NCBI RefSeq assembly: GCF_009727055.1
Contig: NC_052352.1
Location: 27,902,107 to 27,966,106, forward strand
Length of the DNA: 64,000 bases
Direction: 5' to 3'
DNA from: Benincasa hispida
Taxonomy: Eukaryota; Streptophyta; Magnoliopsida; Cucurbitales; Cucurbitaceae
Positions 48,769-59,552 of this stretch are shown one piece after another. Position 1 is the stretch's first letter. The number at the start of each line of letters is the position of its first letter. A program made the translations under genes and the position numbers. The notes under the pieces are model-generated. The model did no database searches and was not told the DNA's origin. It was given only the letters and a program-made list of their open reading frames with translations.

Positions 48769-51700
48769 TTACAGTGGGAATATTTTCTTGTACCTAAAAT
48801 ATAATAGAAAACCGAAATACACAAGACCACAGGCAATCAAGGTCAAGTAAACTATCAACTGGAAAGAAGTCGGATGCTCGAAGACATTGTCGACAAAATT
48901 CATGCCAAAAACCGCTGTTAAAGCTGCAAACATTGTAGCCAAGAATGTAGCTGCAGTAAATAGCAACTGAAATTGTATCAGCTGGTTCTGAACGTTGCCC
49001 TGTTCATCCAAAAAGAAAAAAAAAAAAGAAAGCACCAAATTACAATCATTCTTGCATTCCATGTGATTAGCTAACCATAAAGAAAACTTCGCAGCAGGAG
49101 TTACCAGTTTAATGTTGATCAGATCTTCTGTGTCATCTATAGATTCTTTGAGCTGCATAATACATGAAAACGTTTCGGTATCAGCACGAGTTGAGAGATT
49201 TGAACCTCTGACCTCTTGAGTCAAAGGTATATGCCTAAACTAGTTGACCTATTCTCAAGTTGTGTGGAATTGGGAGATTTGAACCTCTAACCTCTTGAGT
49301 TAAAGGTATATGCCTAAACTAGTTGACCTATTCTCAAGTTGTTGTCATTTTCTAACGGCTATCGAGCATAAGGTGCAATACAAGAACCCAAGTGGAGTTT
49401 ATGAGTGTCAACTGAGAATCACATAGCTAAACTAATAATGTAAATAGATATCATCATTCTAGTAGATTGGTCAACAATATGTTGCTGGAGATGTGCCTCT
49501 ATGCATCAAGAAGTGATTGAAAAAGTACATTCATTCAAAAAGAAAAAGTTACTTTTTTTTTTTCCCCCTTTTAACTGAAAAGACTGTATCCATTCTAATA
49601 TATCATACCGATAACAATTTACTGAGCATGTCATCAATGACCACAAAGTATGCTTCGAGCAGCATCTCCAATTGTTCAATGTTATCTCCGCTGGTTGATG
49701 AACTTATCAAGCTGCTAGAGTTCACAATACTGCTAAAAGCCCTTTGTAATTTGTAAGTTCCATTGGCAGAACCCACTGGCGAAACAGGAGCTGATTTTGG
49801 TAGCTGTTTCCCAAAGAAATTAGCTTCCAAATACGAGTTACTTCTGATGTTTGCCTCCAATCTTTGTTTCTTCTCTGTTAGATACATCTCAGCCATATCA
49901 CCATCATCATCCATCAGATGTTCAATTTCATCACGCACCTGATAGTTGACACTATATTATATGTGATGCAATGTCGCAAAAAAGCATAGTTGCAAAAGAT
50001 GATGAAACTCTGACGTACTTGCCTTTTGCACTTGTTGAGTCAAGGTCAGAAGGTTGCCTTTAAATCTTCGAACTCTTTCAAGATTAAGGGTGCTTATTGA
50101 AGATGCTAAATCATCCAGTAGAGGGTATATCTCCATTTCCATCCCTTTCACCTGTTGAACTCAAGAATCTCAAGGTATGAGGTTCTAACCGTGACTAGTT
50201 AATACCTCAACAAACTATAAAGGAGTTCAAAGACCAGCTAACTCGACAATGAGGATTTAGAAGTAGATAACAGCAGCTATGAGACTGCATAACACACCAA
50301 TGGCAGTTACTAGAGCTTAAGGATTGAAAATGGATTCTTTGTATATTTTCCTTTTAGAAGGAGTGCAAGTAGATCAGTTCTCTTCTATCTGATTTTTTTT
50401 TTCAGATGTGGAAAGTCAATTTGGTCGGTTCATTTTCCAAAAAAGAGGTTTCAAATTGGTTGTTATTTTCTACATTTCACTGACCAAACAGATAATCAAC
50501 CATCAAATTGACCAAAACCAAAGCGAACCACCTGTGTTCTCTGGCTGCACTAATTCGAGGCAAATAGTACATTATTCAGCACTAAACTTGAAGACATGTT
50601 ATGGTTATCTATGTCTCTAAAAGATCATGTCTAACCAACGATGGACGGGTTTACACGGTAACAAAAAGCAAGATATCTCCTCCAGCCAAACAACTGGAGA
50701 TTATAAAATAGCTCTCCAAGCAGACAGAAGTGCTACAAAAAATGCATGCTAACATAACAGTGGACTGGCCCAAGGAGTGGATGAAGATTTAGATCCTCTG
50801 TAAACTCTGAGAGACCAAAGGACTACAAAATATCATGCTTAAAACATAAAACTTGTTCTTTTACCATCAGTTTTTTGTTGAGCAGTGGCAAAAGTTTGAC
50901 ACTAACCATTTTGCTGATTTCAAAGTTCACATGAAATTGACAAAATATGAAGAATCCATGTCCTGATACTTAATTGTAAGTTTACTCAGATATACCTGAG
51001 TGTCAAGAAGTGAGCAAGTAAGTTCCAGAGCCAGCTCCATAGCCCTAAATTCAAAGGGCAAATCATCTGTGCAAATTAGGAATTATCATTATACGCAGCT
51101 ATGGCAGTATTTGCATGGATTTTAAGAGTTCAAACCAATTCTAGTTTAAGTTGCAAATTGAACCAATTTTTCCATTCTTTCAACGGAGCACTGGTGGTGG
51201 TTTTGAATACTGAAGAAAAAAATGAGTCTTATCTAGCAGATAGTTCAACAAGACAATATATTAGATCCACCCCAAAAGTGATAACACATCAATTTTAATC
51301 GCAAGACAGAAAAAACAAAACAAGCTATGCTTTACCAAGTAGTTAAATGAGGCCACAGATAAACTATTACCCAGTAAAATATAATCTTAGTAGAAGTGTA
51401 ACAAATTCATCATGATTAGCTGCACTTCAACATAAATAGGACAGTTTACCCGACACATGTTACTTTTTTCTTTACTAGGAAAGCCAAGAATATTCTCTCA
51501 TTCTTCTAATCTGCATGCCTTCCAAATACAGTGCTCATTTTATTGGTTCATTAGAGGGATAAGGGACAGGGGGGAAAATTTGGAGTCCATGAACAATAAA
51601 GTTTTTTTTGTTTTCAATTATCACTATTTTTAATAAAAGGGTATTGAGGCCAACTCCTTGCATTGTGTGCTGAGAATGAATTTTTCTTAACAGTGTGCCA

Positions 51701-52282
51701 ATAGCTTCACTTGCTCCAAAGCCAGCTCCAAGAGACAAAAAATGCCTTAAGTTATTAAGTTTTCAATTTGAATGCTTCAGCCTAGAACATTAGAAGTTAT
51801 CTCCAAACACACTTACAATCAACACGCCTCCCAGGAGTAAACCATAAACTTGTTACTTGAAATACTATAATCAAAATATCCAGTAAATTATATGCTTCAC
51901 AAGCAGATTGCAAGCATCGCTGTCTTAAATAATTGTATGTGGAATTTAAATATTTACCTGATTGGTCTTTATTTGCCTGCAAACGCTTGCATAATTCTGA
52001 CTTGTACTGTGCAGCACATCCATCTAAGGAGTTCATTAAAAAAACCTCATCAGATGTGATTATACACCGAATTTGCTCAAGACTGACAACAATTGACTTC
52101 TCCCTTCCAAGAATTGTGGATGGACAAAGGAAGAGAGGATCCAAAAGTCGCATATCTCTAGAAGGTAAAGAACAATGTCTCATTATCGTAGCCTTCTCAA
52201 GTTCCAAAACCTCTGAGTTCCCTTCCTTATCAATCTTTATCCAAGAACGATTTCCATGGCCTCTCTTCTTTACCCCTACCAT
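48769..52282 (-). CDS. MRS2-5: MRS2/CorA-type magnesium transporter, MRS2-5-like (6 coding exons, 377 residues)
   Basis: Membrane Mg2+ channel of the plant MRS2/MGT family, a CorA relative that works as a homopentamer. Coding exons in order: 52282-51958, 51066-50996, 50151-50023, 49938-49609, 49152-49105, 48999-48769; all phases fit. Visible: VKKRGHGNRSWIKID, SRDMRLLDPLFLCPSTILGR, SLEQIRCIITSDEVFLMNSL, DDLPFEFRAMELALEL, coiled helices with DEIEHLMDDDGDMAEMYLTE, SAPVSPVGS, then two membrane helices (about 312-333 and 350-370) with the signature GMN (333-335) and the end RYKKIFPL. It fits Arabidopsis MRS2-5 best, but that protein has about 45 more N-terminal residues. Here the ATG at 52282 is preceded by an in-frame TAA, so the N-terminus is either shorter or in an unrecognised upstream exon. 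Intron 3 uses a GC donor. Confidence 0.92.
49194..49342 (-). repeat. Tandem pair of tRNA-like repeats, 79-bp period, in transporter intron 4
   Basis: Copies at about 49194-49263 and 49273-49342 differ at few bases. On the minus strand each reads like a degenerate tRNA gene with box-B-like aggttcaaatctc and a caactagtttaggca stretch where box A would be. It resembles the piece at 30397-30463. Probably tRNA-derived SINE material duplicated locally. Confidence 0.6.
49939..50022 (-). other. GC-AG intron (transporter intron 3)
   Basis: Minus-strand donor AAAAG|GCAAGT, acceptor TATCAG|GTGCG. The join gives TQQVQK-VRDEIEHLMDD, the continuous conserved family sequence. Confidence 0.85.
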
Positions 52283-53304
52283 AATGAATATCCTTCTACA
52301 TTAAGTATTCGACGATGTTTCGAAAATGTGGATCCGGAACAGTAAATAACAGATCTCGTGAGGCATCCATGGATCGTAGTCCCCTGCTATCAACAGCAGA
52401 GGGTAGAAAATTGAAGTAGCCAATGCCTCGATTTCTTATGCAGAATCAACTAATGTAATAATTTTGCCAGTTTTTTCGCATGGAGCACCCAATCTTGCAA
52501 ACATTAAAAGGAAAAAGGCGTTGAAGAGATCTCTAAAATGCAATCTAACATTAAGACTAATGCACATATAAGCATATTTTCACATTTCACACTCATGAAA
52601 TTTCAAGGAGAGCTTCAGCATAAACAATAAAGAGTAGAACGATAAATTAACATCAACAAACTTAGAATCTTTAATTGAAGGATAAACTAAACCTAATGGA
52701 CATAACAAAGTTGGTGGATACAAAGTAGCTCTCAGAAAATCTACTTAAATTAGAACTAGAAAAGGAAAGGGAATAAAAATGACACTAGTGGGCTGCATAG
52801 AGATTTCAAACTAAGCTTACCAAAAGCCATAGTTATTGCTACCCAAAATCAAATACGATTACACTTACCCAGAACAAAAGTTTTCCACAGAACAAAGATA
52901 GAGTTCGATCAAAGTAAAGCTCCATTCCATTCAACAAAAAACTTCAACTTCAAGAAGTTAATCTTGGAAAACTACAAACATACTCTTCTGCTGAACGGTA
53001 AAACGAAAGAAAACCCAGATAAAAGCACAAGAAATGGAAGTGAAGTAACCTATTTTCAACCCAATTTTGTGGATGAAAACACATGGAACGCCATAACCAA
53101 AGGACCCAGATGCAGAAATAAAAAAAGGATCAACGGGAAATTGAAAATCTACAAGAAATTCAAGATTTAGCAGGCAGGTGAATGGTGGACTGATGTTGGG
53201 CAGATGAGATGGCTTATTTACGGATTCTTTGCAATGATTTTCAGGTATCTGCTCGATTGTACCGTCGCACCGTCACGTAAGAAGGAAAAAAAAAATAATA
53301 AAAA
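52283..53304 (-). promoter_or_regulatory. Upstream region of the transporter gene
   Basis: No protein gene on either strand. It should hold the 5' leader and promoter, but I cannot place a transcription start. A 24-codon upstream open frame is at 52296-52370. The frame at 52964-53170 on the other strand is AT-driven and matches nothing. Confidence 0.45.
52296..52370 (-). other. Short upstream open frame before the transporter ATG
   Basis: ATG at 52370 (context atccATGGat), 24 codons (MDASRDLLFTVPDPHFR…), TAG at 52298-52296, ending 13 bases before the main ATG. If the leader is unspliced here it should reduce initiation at 52282. Confidence 0.4.
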
Positions 53305-53361
53305 CGCCGATGCCGGGGATCGAACGTACCACCCGCGTACTCGCCACTATACTACAAAGAC
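53305..53361 (-). pseudogene. tRNA-Asp(GUC) pseudogene, anticodon arm missing
   Basis: On the minus strand GTCTTTGTAGTATAGTGG matches the 5' end of plant tRNA-Asp, and TTCGATCCCCGGCATCGGCG matches the T-arm and acceptor 3' end. Fifteen bases of the anticodon arm are gone (57 bp instead of 72). It is followed by TTTTTATTATTTTTTTTTT, a Pol III terminator. It cannot encode a working tRNA. Confidence 0.8.
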
Positions 53362-53404
53362 CAGATGAAAGCTTTTGATTTATGACATAATTTAAAATGA
53401 TTTA

Positions 53405-53462
53405 CGCCGTTGCCGGAGATCGAACCCGGGTCACCCAAGTGACAGGCGGGAATAATTACCAC
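53405..53462 (-). pseudogene. tRNA-Asp(GUC) pseudogene, 5' end missing
   Basis: On the minus strand it begins at GTGGTAATTATTCCCGCC, has the anticodon loop CCTGTCAC (anticodon GTC), then GGGTGACCCGGGTTCGATC and CCGGCAACGGCG. The first 14 bases of the gene (acceptor 5' strand and start of the D-arm) are absent, and a mismatch lies in the anticodon stem (CACTTGGG for CACGCGGG). Confidence 0.8.
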
Positions 53463-53764
53463 ATGTACAAAATTTAAAAACAAATATTAATTTGAGGGAT
53501 TTTCAAAAATAGAAAATTAAGGCTATTTACACAAAATAGTAAAATTTGATCTTCTTTGATAGAGGTTAATAGAAGTCTACCAATTATAGAAATTGATAAA
53601 AGTCTATTACTGATAGATGCCGATATAAATCTATCAGTATCGATTAGTACTTTTTTTTTGCTATTTTTGTCAATAGTTAGGTGAAAATTTTCCTTTAGAA
53701 GAATAGAACGACAGAGTTAGTTTTGCTTTAAGTAATTTTAGATTTTTTTTGTTAAAATATATTT
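53463..53764. repeat. AT-rich repeat of the gata-gacttctatc type
   Basis: Text such as gatagaggttaatagaagtc and ctattactgatagatgcc (53555-53650) recurs at 32400-32440 and 34930-35040. No gene. Confidence 0.55.
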
Positions 53765-55481
53765 TCATCTAAACAACCATAGGTGACACGACCTCAATAT
53801 TGAGTGTTTTGGAAACTCCTGCCTTTAAGGGCGGTCCTTTGATTAGTATGGGTGAGAGTGGCCAGATTGCCAACTCAACATGCCTACCTTTTTGGGGATT
53901 TGTTTGATCTAGAAGCTGGGAACTCAATCCATAAGATGGAATTCACTTCTTTCCCGAAGCAGGGATAAGTAGAGAGATTGCTCCCTTAAGAGCTGATTCC
54001 GGGGCTTGAACATAGTGGCTACAGTTTCTTTTTGGAAGAGAAGACTCAGTCATAGTAGGACTATGACTTATGTTCATTAGAGAGATCAGTGGTACATAAG
54101 GAGATAGATGTAACTACAAGGGCATAAACAGTTATTGGCTCAGCTGTACTTACGAGCGATCTGTAAAGGGTTGTCGCACTACTCATTGGTTAAGATGGAC
54201 ACATAATATATCTATGGTAAGGAGAGTTCAGCTATCGGTTTTTAGTGGAGTGTTTGGCAGTTAACGAATGGTGGATCCCATGACTAAAGAGTCTAGTCAG
54301 TTATTCACGTACCGTTGAAGCTTCGAGCTACAGGTCCATGAGGTCCCCTTGGTAGCTCAATGGATTCAGTTGAGAATCAGTTCTTGGTGTTGATTTGAAA
54401 TGTTCAAATTGACAAGAGGTATTTTGATTATATATGATATAATCGGTATGATGTATGAGATACATCTAGTGGAGGATTGATGTAAATGAGATTTACATTA
54501 AATACTATGGAATAGGAAAAGAACTATGGTTTATATGTTTCATGAGATAAAATATTAAAACTATAGGTTATAAATATATGATAAGTTGGTTATCATTTAT
54601 ATTTATAATAATATTAATTATTGGATAATTAATTCTTTTTCTTTAATAACCAAGTGAGTGAGTGGTTATTGGATTCATGGTAATCGTGAGTTTAAAAGAA
54701 AAGTAGTTTTCCTATTTTGAAAAGAAGGTTTTCAAACGATTGACATTTATTTTTTTTAGTTTTCTCTATCACACAAAAGAAACTCACGTAGTCGTCAAGT
54801 AAATTCGGATTTACTAAACGATGGCTGGGTGAGCTAAACGATCGTGCAGTGGCGAGCTAAACGACCGTGCAATATTTACTAAACGATCGCATAGCTTTTG
54901 CTAGACGACCGCTTAGCTTTGTCTAAACGATTGGGCATCGACCTATGCGATAGGTCTCCGCCATCTCCCATTTGCCCAGTCATGTACACGATCGGTGTTT
55001 CCTTCTTCGTCTACCTCATACCAAGTCCGAACAGAGCCCACCCTCTGAATTCTCACACCGAGAATACCAAGGTAGCCTTGTTGTTGGTGTCAGAATCAAC
55101 TCGATATCGTCGAGGTTTTCTGGAGGCTGTTCATGGTGCTGTGGAGGCCGTTCGTGTCGCTAAGAAGTTCGTGGGCGAGGCGATCGTTGAGGACAAGCGC
55201 GAAGTGTTTGTGCTGTGTTCGTGCGGTGTTACAGTCGTGTAGATTGAGCGTTTGAGGTTGCCGTTGTTCAAGCATTCGTGCGCAATGGAACATGGAGACG
55301 CATCTACAAATGTTTGTACAGTTTTCCCTTTGAGCATTTGTAGTTTTTCATGCTGTAATTTCTATATGATTTGTATAACCGTTTGTTTGAAGTCGACTGT
55401 AAATGTAATGTTCATTTATGATTGTGATTTGGAATAGTCTTATTCTGCTTCTCATGGAAATCTCAGATCCGATTTTCTTCA
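53765..55481 (+). mobile_element. 5' LTR of copia element E (family Z), truncated at its start
   Basis: Follows the solo LTR at 8773-10976 from about 9204 to its end. The first 430 bp are missing. It ends GATTTTCTTCA at 55481 just before a primer-binding site, so this is a 5' LTR. It contains a CGATCG array at 54810-54935 and the transcript-like section (gattctcacaccgagaata, cgttcgtg). The open frame at 54898-55242 parallels the one at 10479-10853, but both are disrupted differently and match nothing known. Confidence 0.82.
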
Positions 55482-55483
55482 AT

Positions 55484-55495
55484 TGGTATCTGAGC
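55484..55495 (+). other. Primer-binding site of element E
   Basis: TGGTATCTGAGC two bases after the LTR end; one mismatch from the standard TGGTATCAGAGC at 20214-20225 (-). Confidence 0.85.
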
Positions 55496-55496
55496 T

Positions 55497-55947
55497 AGGT
55501 TCTCTGATATTCCAAATTACAGATCTGAATTGAACGCATTTTCAGTCGCGGTGGGTTTCTGCATTTGTGGTTAACCGTTTTCCACATTTGTGGATAAATA
55601 TAATGAATGTTTCGGGTTTAAATTGCCTTTTTGTTAAAGCTTTCGGTATTACAAAGTGTTAATTGTAAAGGCCCCTGTGTTTTTGGGCAAAATTAACATC
55701 GCAATCGAGTCTGTAATTCAAAAGGTTTGAGTTCATCGAGTCGTTCGTGATGAAGCTTCGGCGCATGACGATACGGTTCTCAACGGAGAAGAAGACCAAG
55801 CGTTGGTTAGTTCGTCGAGTCGTTCGTGATGAAGCTTCAGCTTCATCTCAGGTAAACGATCGTTGGGATTTAACTAAGCGAACGTTTAGATTTTTTCTAG
55901 ACGATCGTGTAGTATTTTCTAAACGATTGTTTAGCTAATGTTAAGCG
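55497..55947 (+). repeat. Leader of copia element E, first part
   Basis: Non-coding internal region after the primer-binding site. From about 55850 it enters a CGATCG array (aaacgatcgttggga, tagacgatcgtgtag, aaacgattgtttagc), which continues at 57912 after the inserted solo LTR. Confidence 0.65.
55943..55947. repeat. Target-site duplication, left copy (AAGCG)
   Basis: AAGCG directly before the LTR start; the partner is at 57907-57911. Confidence 0.85.
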
Positions 55948-57906
55948 TGTTGTATTTTATGTCCTAAAACTCGTAGTTTGTAAATTAATAAACATATTCT
56001 TTTTTTTTCGATAAAGTTGTTATTGAAATTGTAATCTTAAATCCAATAAACTAAGGTTCTGAGGCTATTTAATGTAGTTTGAACTTTATGTAGTGACATA
56101 AAGGTGGATCAAGTTCAAATATATAGCCAAAATGGTCTATAGTATATGAATAAGGTTGGGCGCCTTATTCTAGGGACACTATGAATGAGGCCCACTTTGT
56201 AGTTAGTATAGACGATGTGATCCTAAATCGTTCATATAGAGATATGTGAGTGAGGGCATCCTATGCAATGAGTTTGCATAAGACTGAACCATGAAATAAT
56301 CACTTTTTACGTTCTAAATATTATTTTATGTATAAAACTGACTATTTCGTTAATTGATGACCCTAGGTAACTTAATCTTAATCCTGAGCTAACTATGAAC
56401 TTCTGTTCACTCGGAATTATCCTTAGATCTGCATACGTGAGGGTAGCTCATCATCACTGGCCCAATAAGCCTCCCATTTTAGGGGTAAGATCGGGTGGAT
56501 AGTTGGGAACATAGGGTGCAAGACGGAATTCACTACTACCCGTTATAGGGATAGTAGATAGGTTGTTCCCTTTAGTACTGAATCCAGGTCTTGAACAAGG
56601 GGCCCCACCCTCTCCTTGGCCCGAGAGGGATTCGGTTTATAGGTTGGACCTTAAACCAATTGTTCATTAGAGGATCAGTGGAGCTTAAGAAATAAGATGT
56701 AGTCTCGGGGGTAAAAGGATGTTTATGACCCAACCGAGATTACGAACAACCTGTGAAGGATTAGCTTACTAATCATGGTTATATCAAATGGACACAAATA
56801 TATCTATAGTGAGAGGAGTGCAACTACGGGACTATAGTGGAATGACCCGTTAGTTAACGAATGTTGATTAGCTCCATCTAAAGAGTTTAGCCAGCTAATC
56901 TCGGATCGTTGGAGCCCATGATCTATAGGTCCATTAGGTTTCCCTACTAGCTCATATGGAATAAACTTAGAACAGTATGATAGAATGATTTGAATTGTTC
57001 GAATTAGGTGAAGAGAGAGAATTCTACAAGTATATGTAATATAGTGGTCGGATTTTCAGTTTAGAGATACAGCTTTAATATTTAAATATGATTTAAATAT
57101 CAAGAATATGAATACATTCATATTCGGAAGCTCGGAAATAATGGAAATGGTCAAAGATGTAAAAAGTCAAAGAGTTGACTTTTGACTTTGAAAAGTCAAA
57201 ATTTGACCGACCTTATATTCAATTGTGATTTGAATTTTAAGAAAATAAATGCGGATTCATGCTCGGGAGGTCAAAATTAGTCAACAGGGGAAAAATCATA
57301 AAAAAGTCAAAATGTTGACTTTTTGGTCAAAGTTTGACTTTGACCAAATGACTATTTTTCCCTTCGAATAAAGTTAGTGGGAAAATCCAAACTTTTGTTG
57401 GATAATTCCACTAACAAAATAGTGGGCTAGGTGTTGGCTTATAGTGGAGATATTAAGCTCACTTAGATAGTGGATTCTAGATGTTGGGTTTTTATGGATT
57501 TGGATCATGCAAATGTTGCATGGTTTTTTCTATAAAATTGGCTTTTGAATTTGGATAAAATACTTTTGTCATTTTTTGCAAAAATTGGTTTTCATAATTG
57601 GGCTGAAAAACTAAAAACCCAAACCCAAATTCATTCTTATTTTCCATCTCTTTCTCTCTCTGGGGTTTCTTCATCCACCGGGTCCCACAATCCGGTTCTG
57701 AGTCCAGAGGATAGTAAGTCAACTCTAGTAGTGGTTCGGAAGAGTTCGGGTCGAGATTCAGCGAGGAAAAGCGGTTTTTCAGGAGCTTCAAAGGTAAGTT
57801 AATTTACTATTTTTTCCTTCATTTTGCATGCTATTTTCCTTTAAATTAAAAGCAATTAGAGTGTAATTAGGTCCTTATTCCACTGCGTAAGTCTCGTGTT
57901 CCATCA
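55948..57906 (+). mobile_element. Solo copia LTR (family X), 1959 bp
   Basis: Starts TGTTGTATTTTATGTCCTAA, ends GTGTTCCATCA, flanked by AAGCG on both sides, with no internal region. It gives the full length of family X. At 57160-57350 it has a palindromic cluster of gtcaaagttgacttttgac-type words. At 57790-57799 it has a splice-donor text AAAGGTAAGT in the transcript-like part. The frames at 57492-57802 lie in this LTR. Confidence 0.9.
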
Positions 57907-57911
57907 AAGCG
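57907..57911. repeat. Target-site duplication, right copy (AAGCG)
   Basis: Matches 55943-55947. Confidence 0.85.
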
Positions 57912-58739
57912 ATGGGGTAAATCGTTTACCATATCGTGTAGCGTTGGTTGCACGATCGCGTAGGCACTAGAGGTAGACGATCATAGTGGGAGCATGCGAT
58001 GCTCGTCGTTTAGTAAAAGGCGCGCGTTAGACGATCGTGTAGTTAGCAAGCTTCATCGCTTAGTTACTACCTATGCGATCGCGCATATGCGATACGGAGG
58101 TGCTAGCTAAGCGATCACTTAGGCAATGGTGCTTCGCGACATCGTAGTCGCTTAGACGATCGCAGAAGGTGGGCATTTTGCAGAGCGTGCTAAGCGTTCT
58201 TGTACTTCAGGCTTCATCGCTTAGTAAAGGTACATGATCGTGTAGTAATAGTTAAATGGTTGTTTGAATTTTTCTATACGATTGTTTAGTCAATGCTAAA
58301 CGATCGTTTAACTCTGGGAGTGCTGGTAAACAATAGAACGAAGGGTTTGTTTTATCGTGTAGACGATCGCGGGGTGCTTAGTACACGATGGTAGGAGAAG
58401 CGATGCTTTGTCGAGCGGTTCAAGACCCGGTTTGCCTATATGAACCGGAGACTCCCTGTCTTTGTAATAGTTAGCTTTCCTTTTTGTGTTTTCAATTTCA
58501 CCCGGTTCATCAACTTTGGTTGTTTATACATATGATGTATGATACTTATATGGCAAAGTGTTTGTCATATAGTTAAAACCCACCTTAGGTTGTGCAATTA
58601 TTCATGCATCATATATTATAAATGTTATAATATTGCATGAAAAAATTACTTGAAAGCATGCGCATGCATCATGAAATATAAGAGTTATATTTTGCATGCA
58701 GTGAGCATTATCATGCATCATCCTTTTATTATAAGTGTT
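57912..58739 (+). repeat. Leader of copia element E, second part, with the longest CGATCG array
   Basis: Continues 55947 across the solo LTR. From 57930 to 58390 it is full of cacgatcgcg, agacgatcg, taagcgatcactta and similar words, including the perfect palindrome TAAACGATCGTTTA at 58297-58310. After 58400 it becomes AT-rich with repeated catgcatcat words. No coding frame. Confidence 0.65.
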
Positions 58740-59552
58740 TGATGCGTTGTAAATGTGATGCGATTATGACATATGGTTGCGGTGATGAGTTATGCATTGC
58801 ACATGCAAGTTTTCCTAGTAAAATCCAAGTATAAATCTCACTAGGTTTCCTAGTAAGTCTAGGGTCGAACACAGGGACTACTAAGTTACTATGCGACAGT
58901 AAAATTGGTTCCTTTGCGGTGGCAAAAACAAATAAGTTGGTTGGAGTTTTGTTTAAGTATAAATCCTATGTGATGGATTCGAGTAAAGAGTTGATGAAAT
59001 TGAGAATACAATGAGTATGCGATGAACGAGTTGAGAAAGGATTTAGCTAACACTTCCTAAGATTGTGTTCAAATTATGCGATCATGCTATACACACACAA
59101 CAACATGTCATCTCTCAATGTAAATGTCATAGTTCCTATTTCTAGGACGCATGCAATGTATACGATAATGTCGATAGGACTTATGTCTAAGCCTCTATTC
59201 TTGTCTATGCGATGATGAATGATACATACATACACAAGGTGACCGCATACTATCATATCCTATTTCTAGGGTGCATGCGATGCGTAATAGCAAACAGAAT
59301 TTATGTCTAAGTTTCTATCTCTTGCTTATGCGATTCTAATCTGACTCTCTCAAACCTAGATTCTAATCTGACTCTCTCAAGTCTAGATTCTTTCTTTAGA
59401 CTACTCTCTCAAGTATCTCTAAAGGGTGAGTGACGCATACATAAGACAAGATGATCGTAGAAAGTGAAGATTGTAGGTCATGCTAGCTAAGTACTTCTCA
59501 ACCCATTCGAAAATTTAGCTACTCATGCGAAATGTGGAGAGATTGAACAGAT
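58740..59552 (-). mobile_element. LTR-like repeat R1, copy 1 (partial)
   Basis: Aligns by eye with 62634-63450. Shared blocks: catgcaagttttcctag, gatccaagtataaa, ttatgcgatcatgctatac, atgtcatctctcaatg, ctctcaagtctagattct, tagctaagtacttctcaacc. On the minus strand it ends in a CGCATCA-type terminus at 58740. The other end is cut at about 59552. Confidence 0.6.

Noticed and set aside
48511..48804. Plus-strand frame of 97 residues
   Set aside because: It overlaps the last transporter exon on the other strand and is AT-driven.
53305..53462. Plus-strand gccgttgccgg text as gypsy primer-binding sites
   Set aside because: The homology continues through the T-arm and, in the second copy, the anticodon arm, so these are tRNA gene remnants, not 18-base priming sites.
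8773..58390. CGATCG arrays as a possible CRISPR array
   Set aside because: The units are degenerate, spacing is irregular, there are no cas genes and this is plant nuclear DNA.
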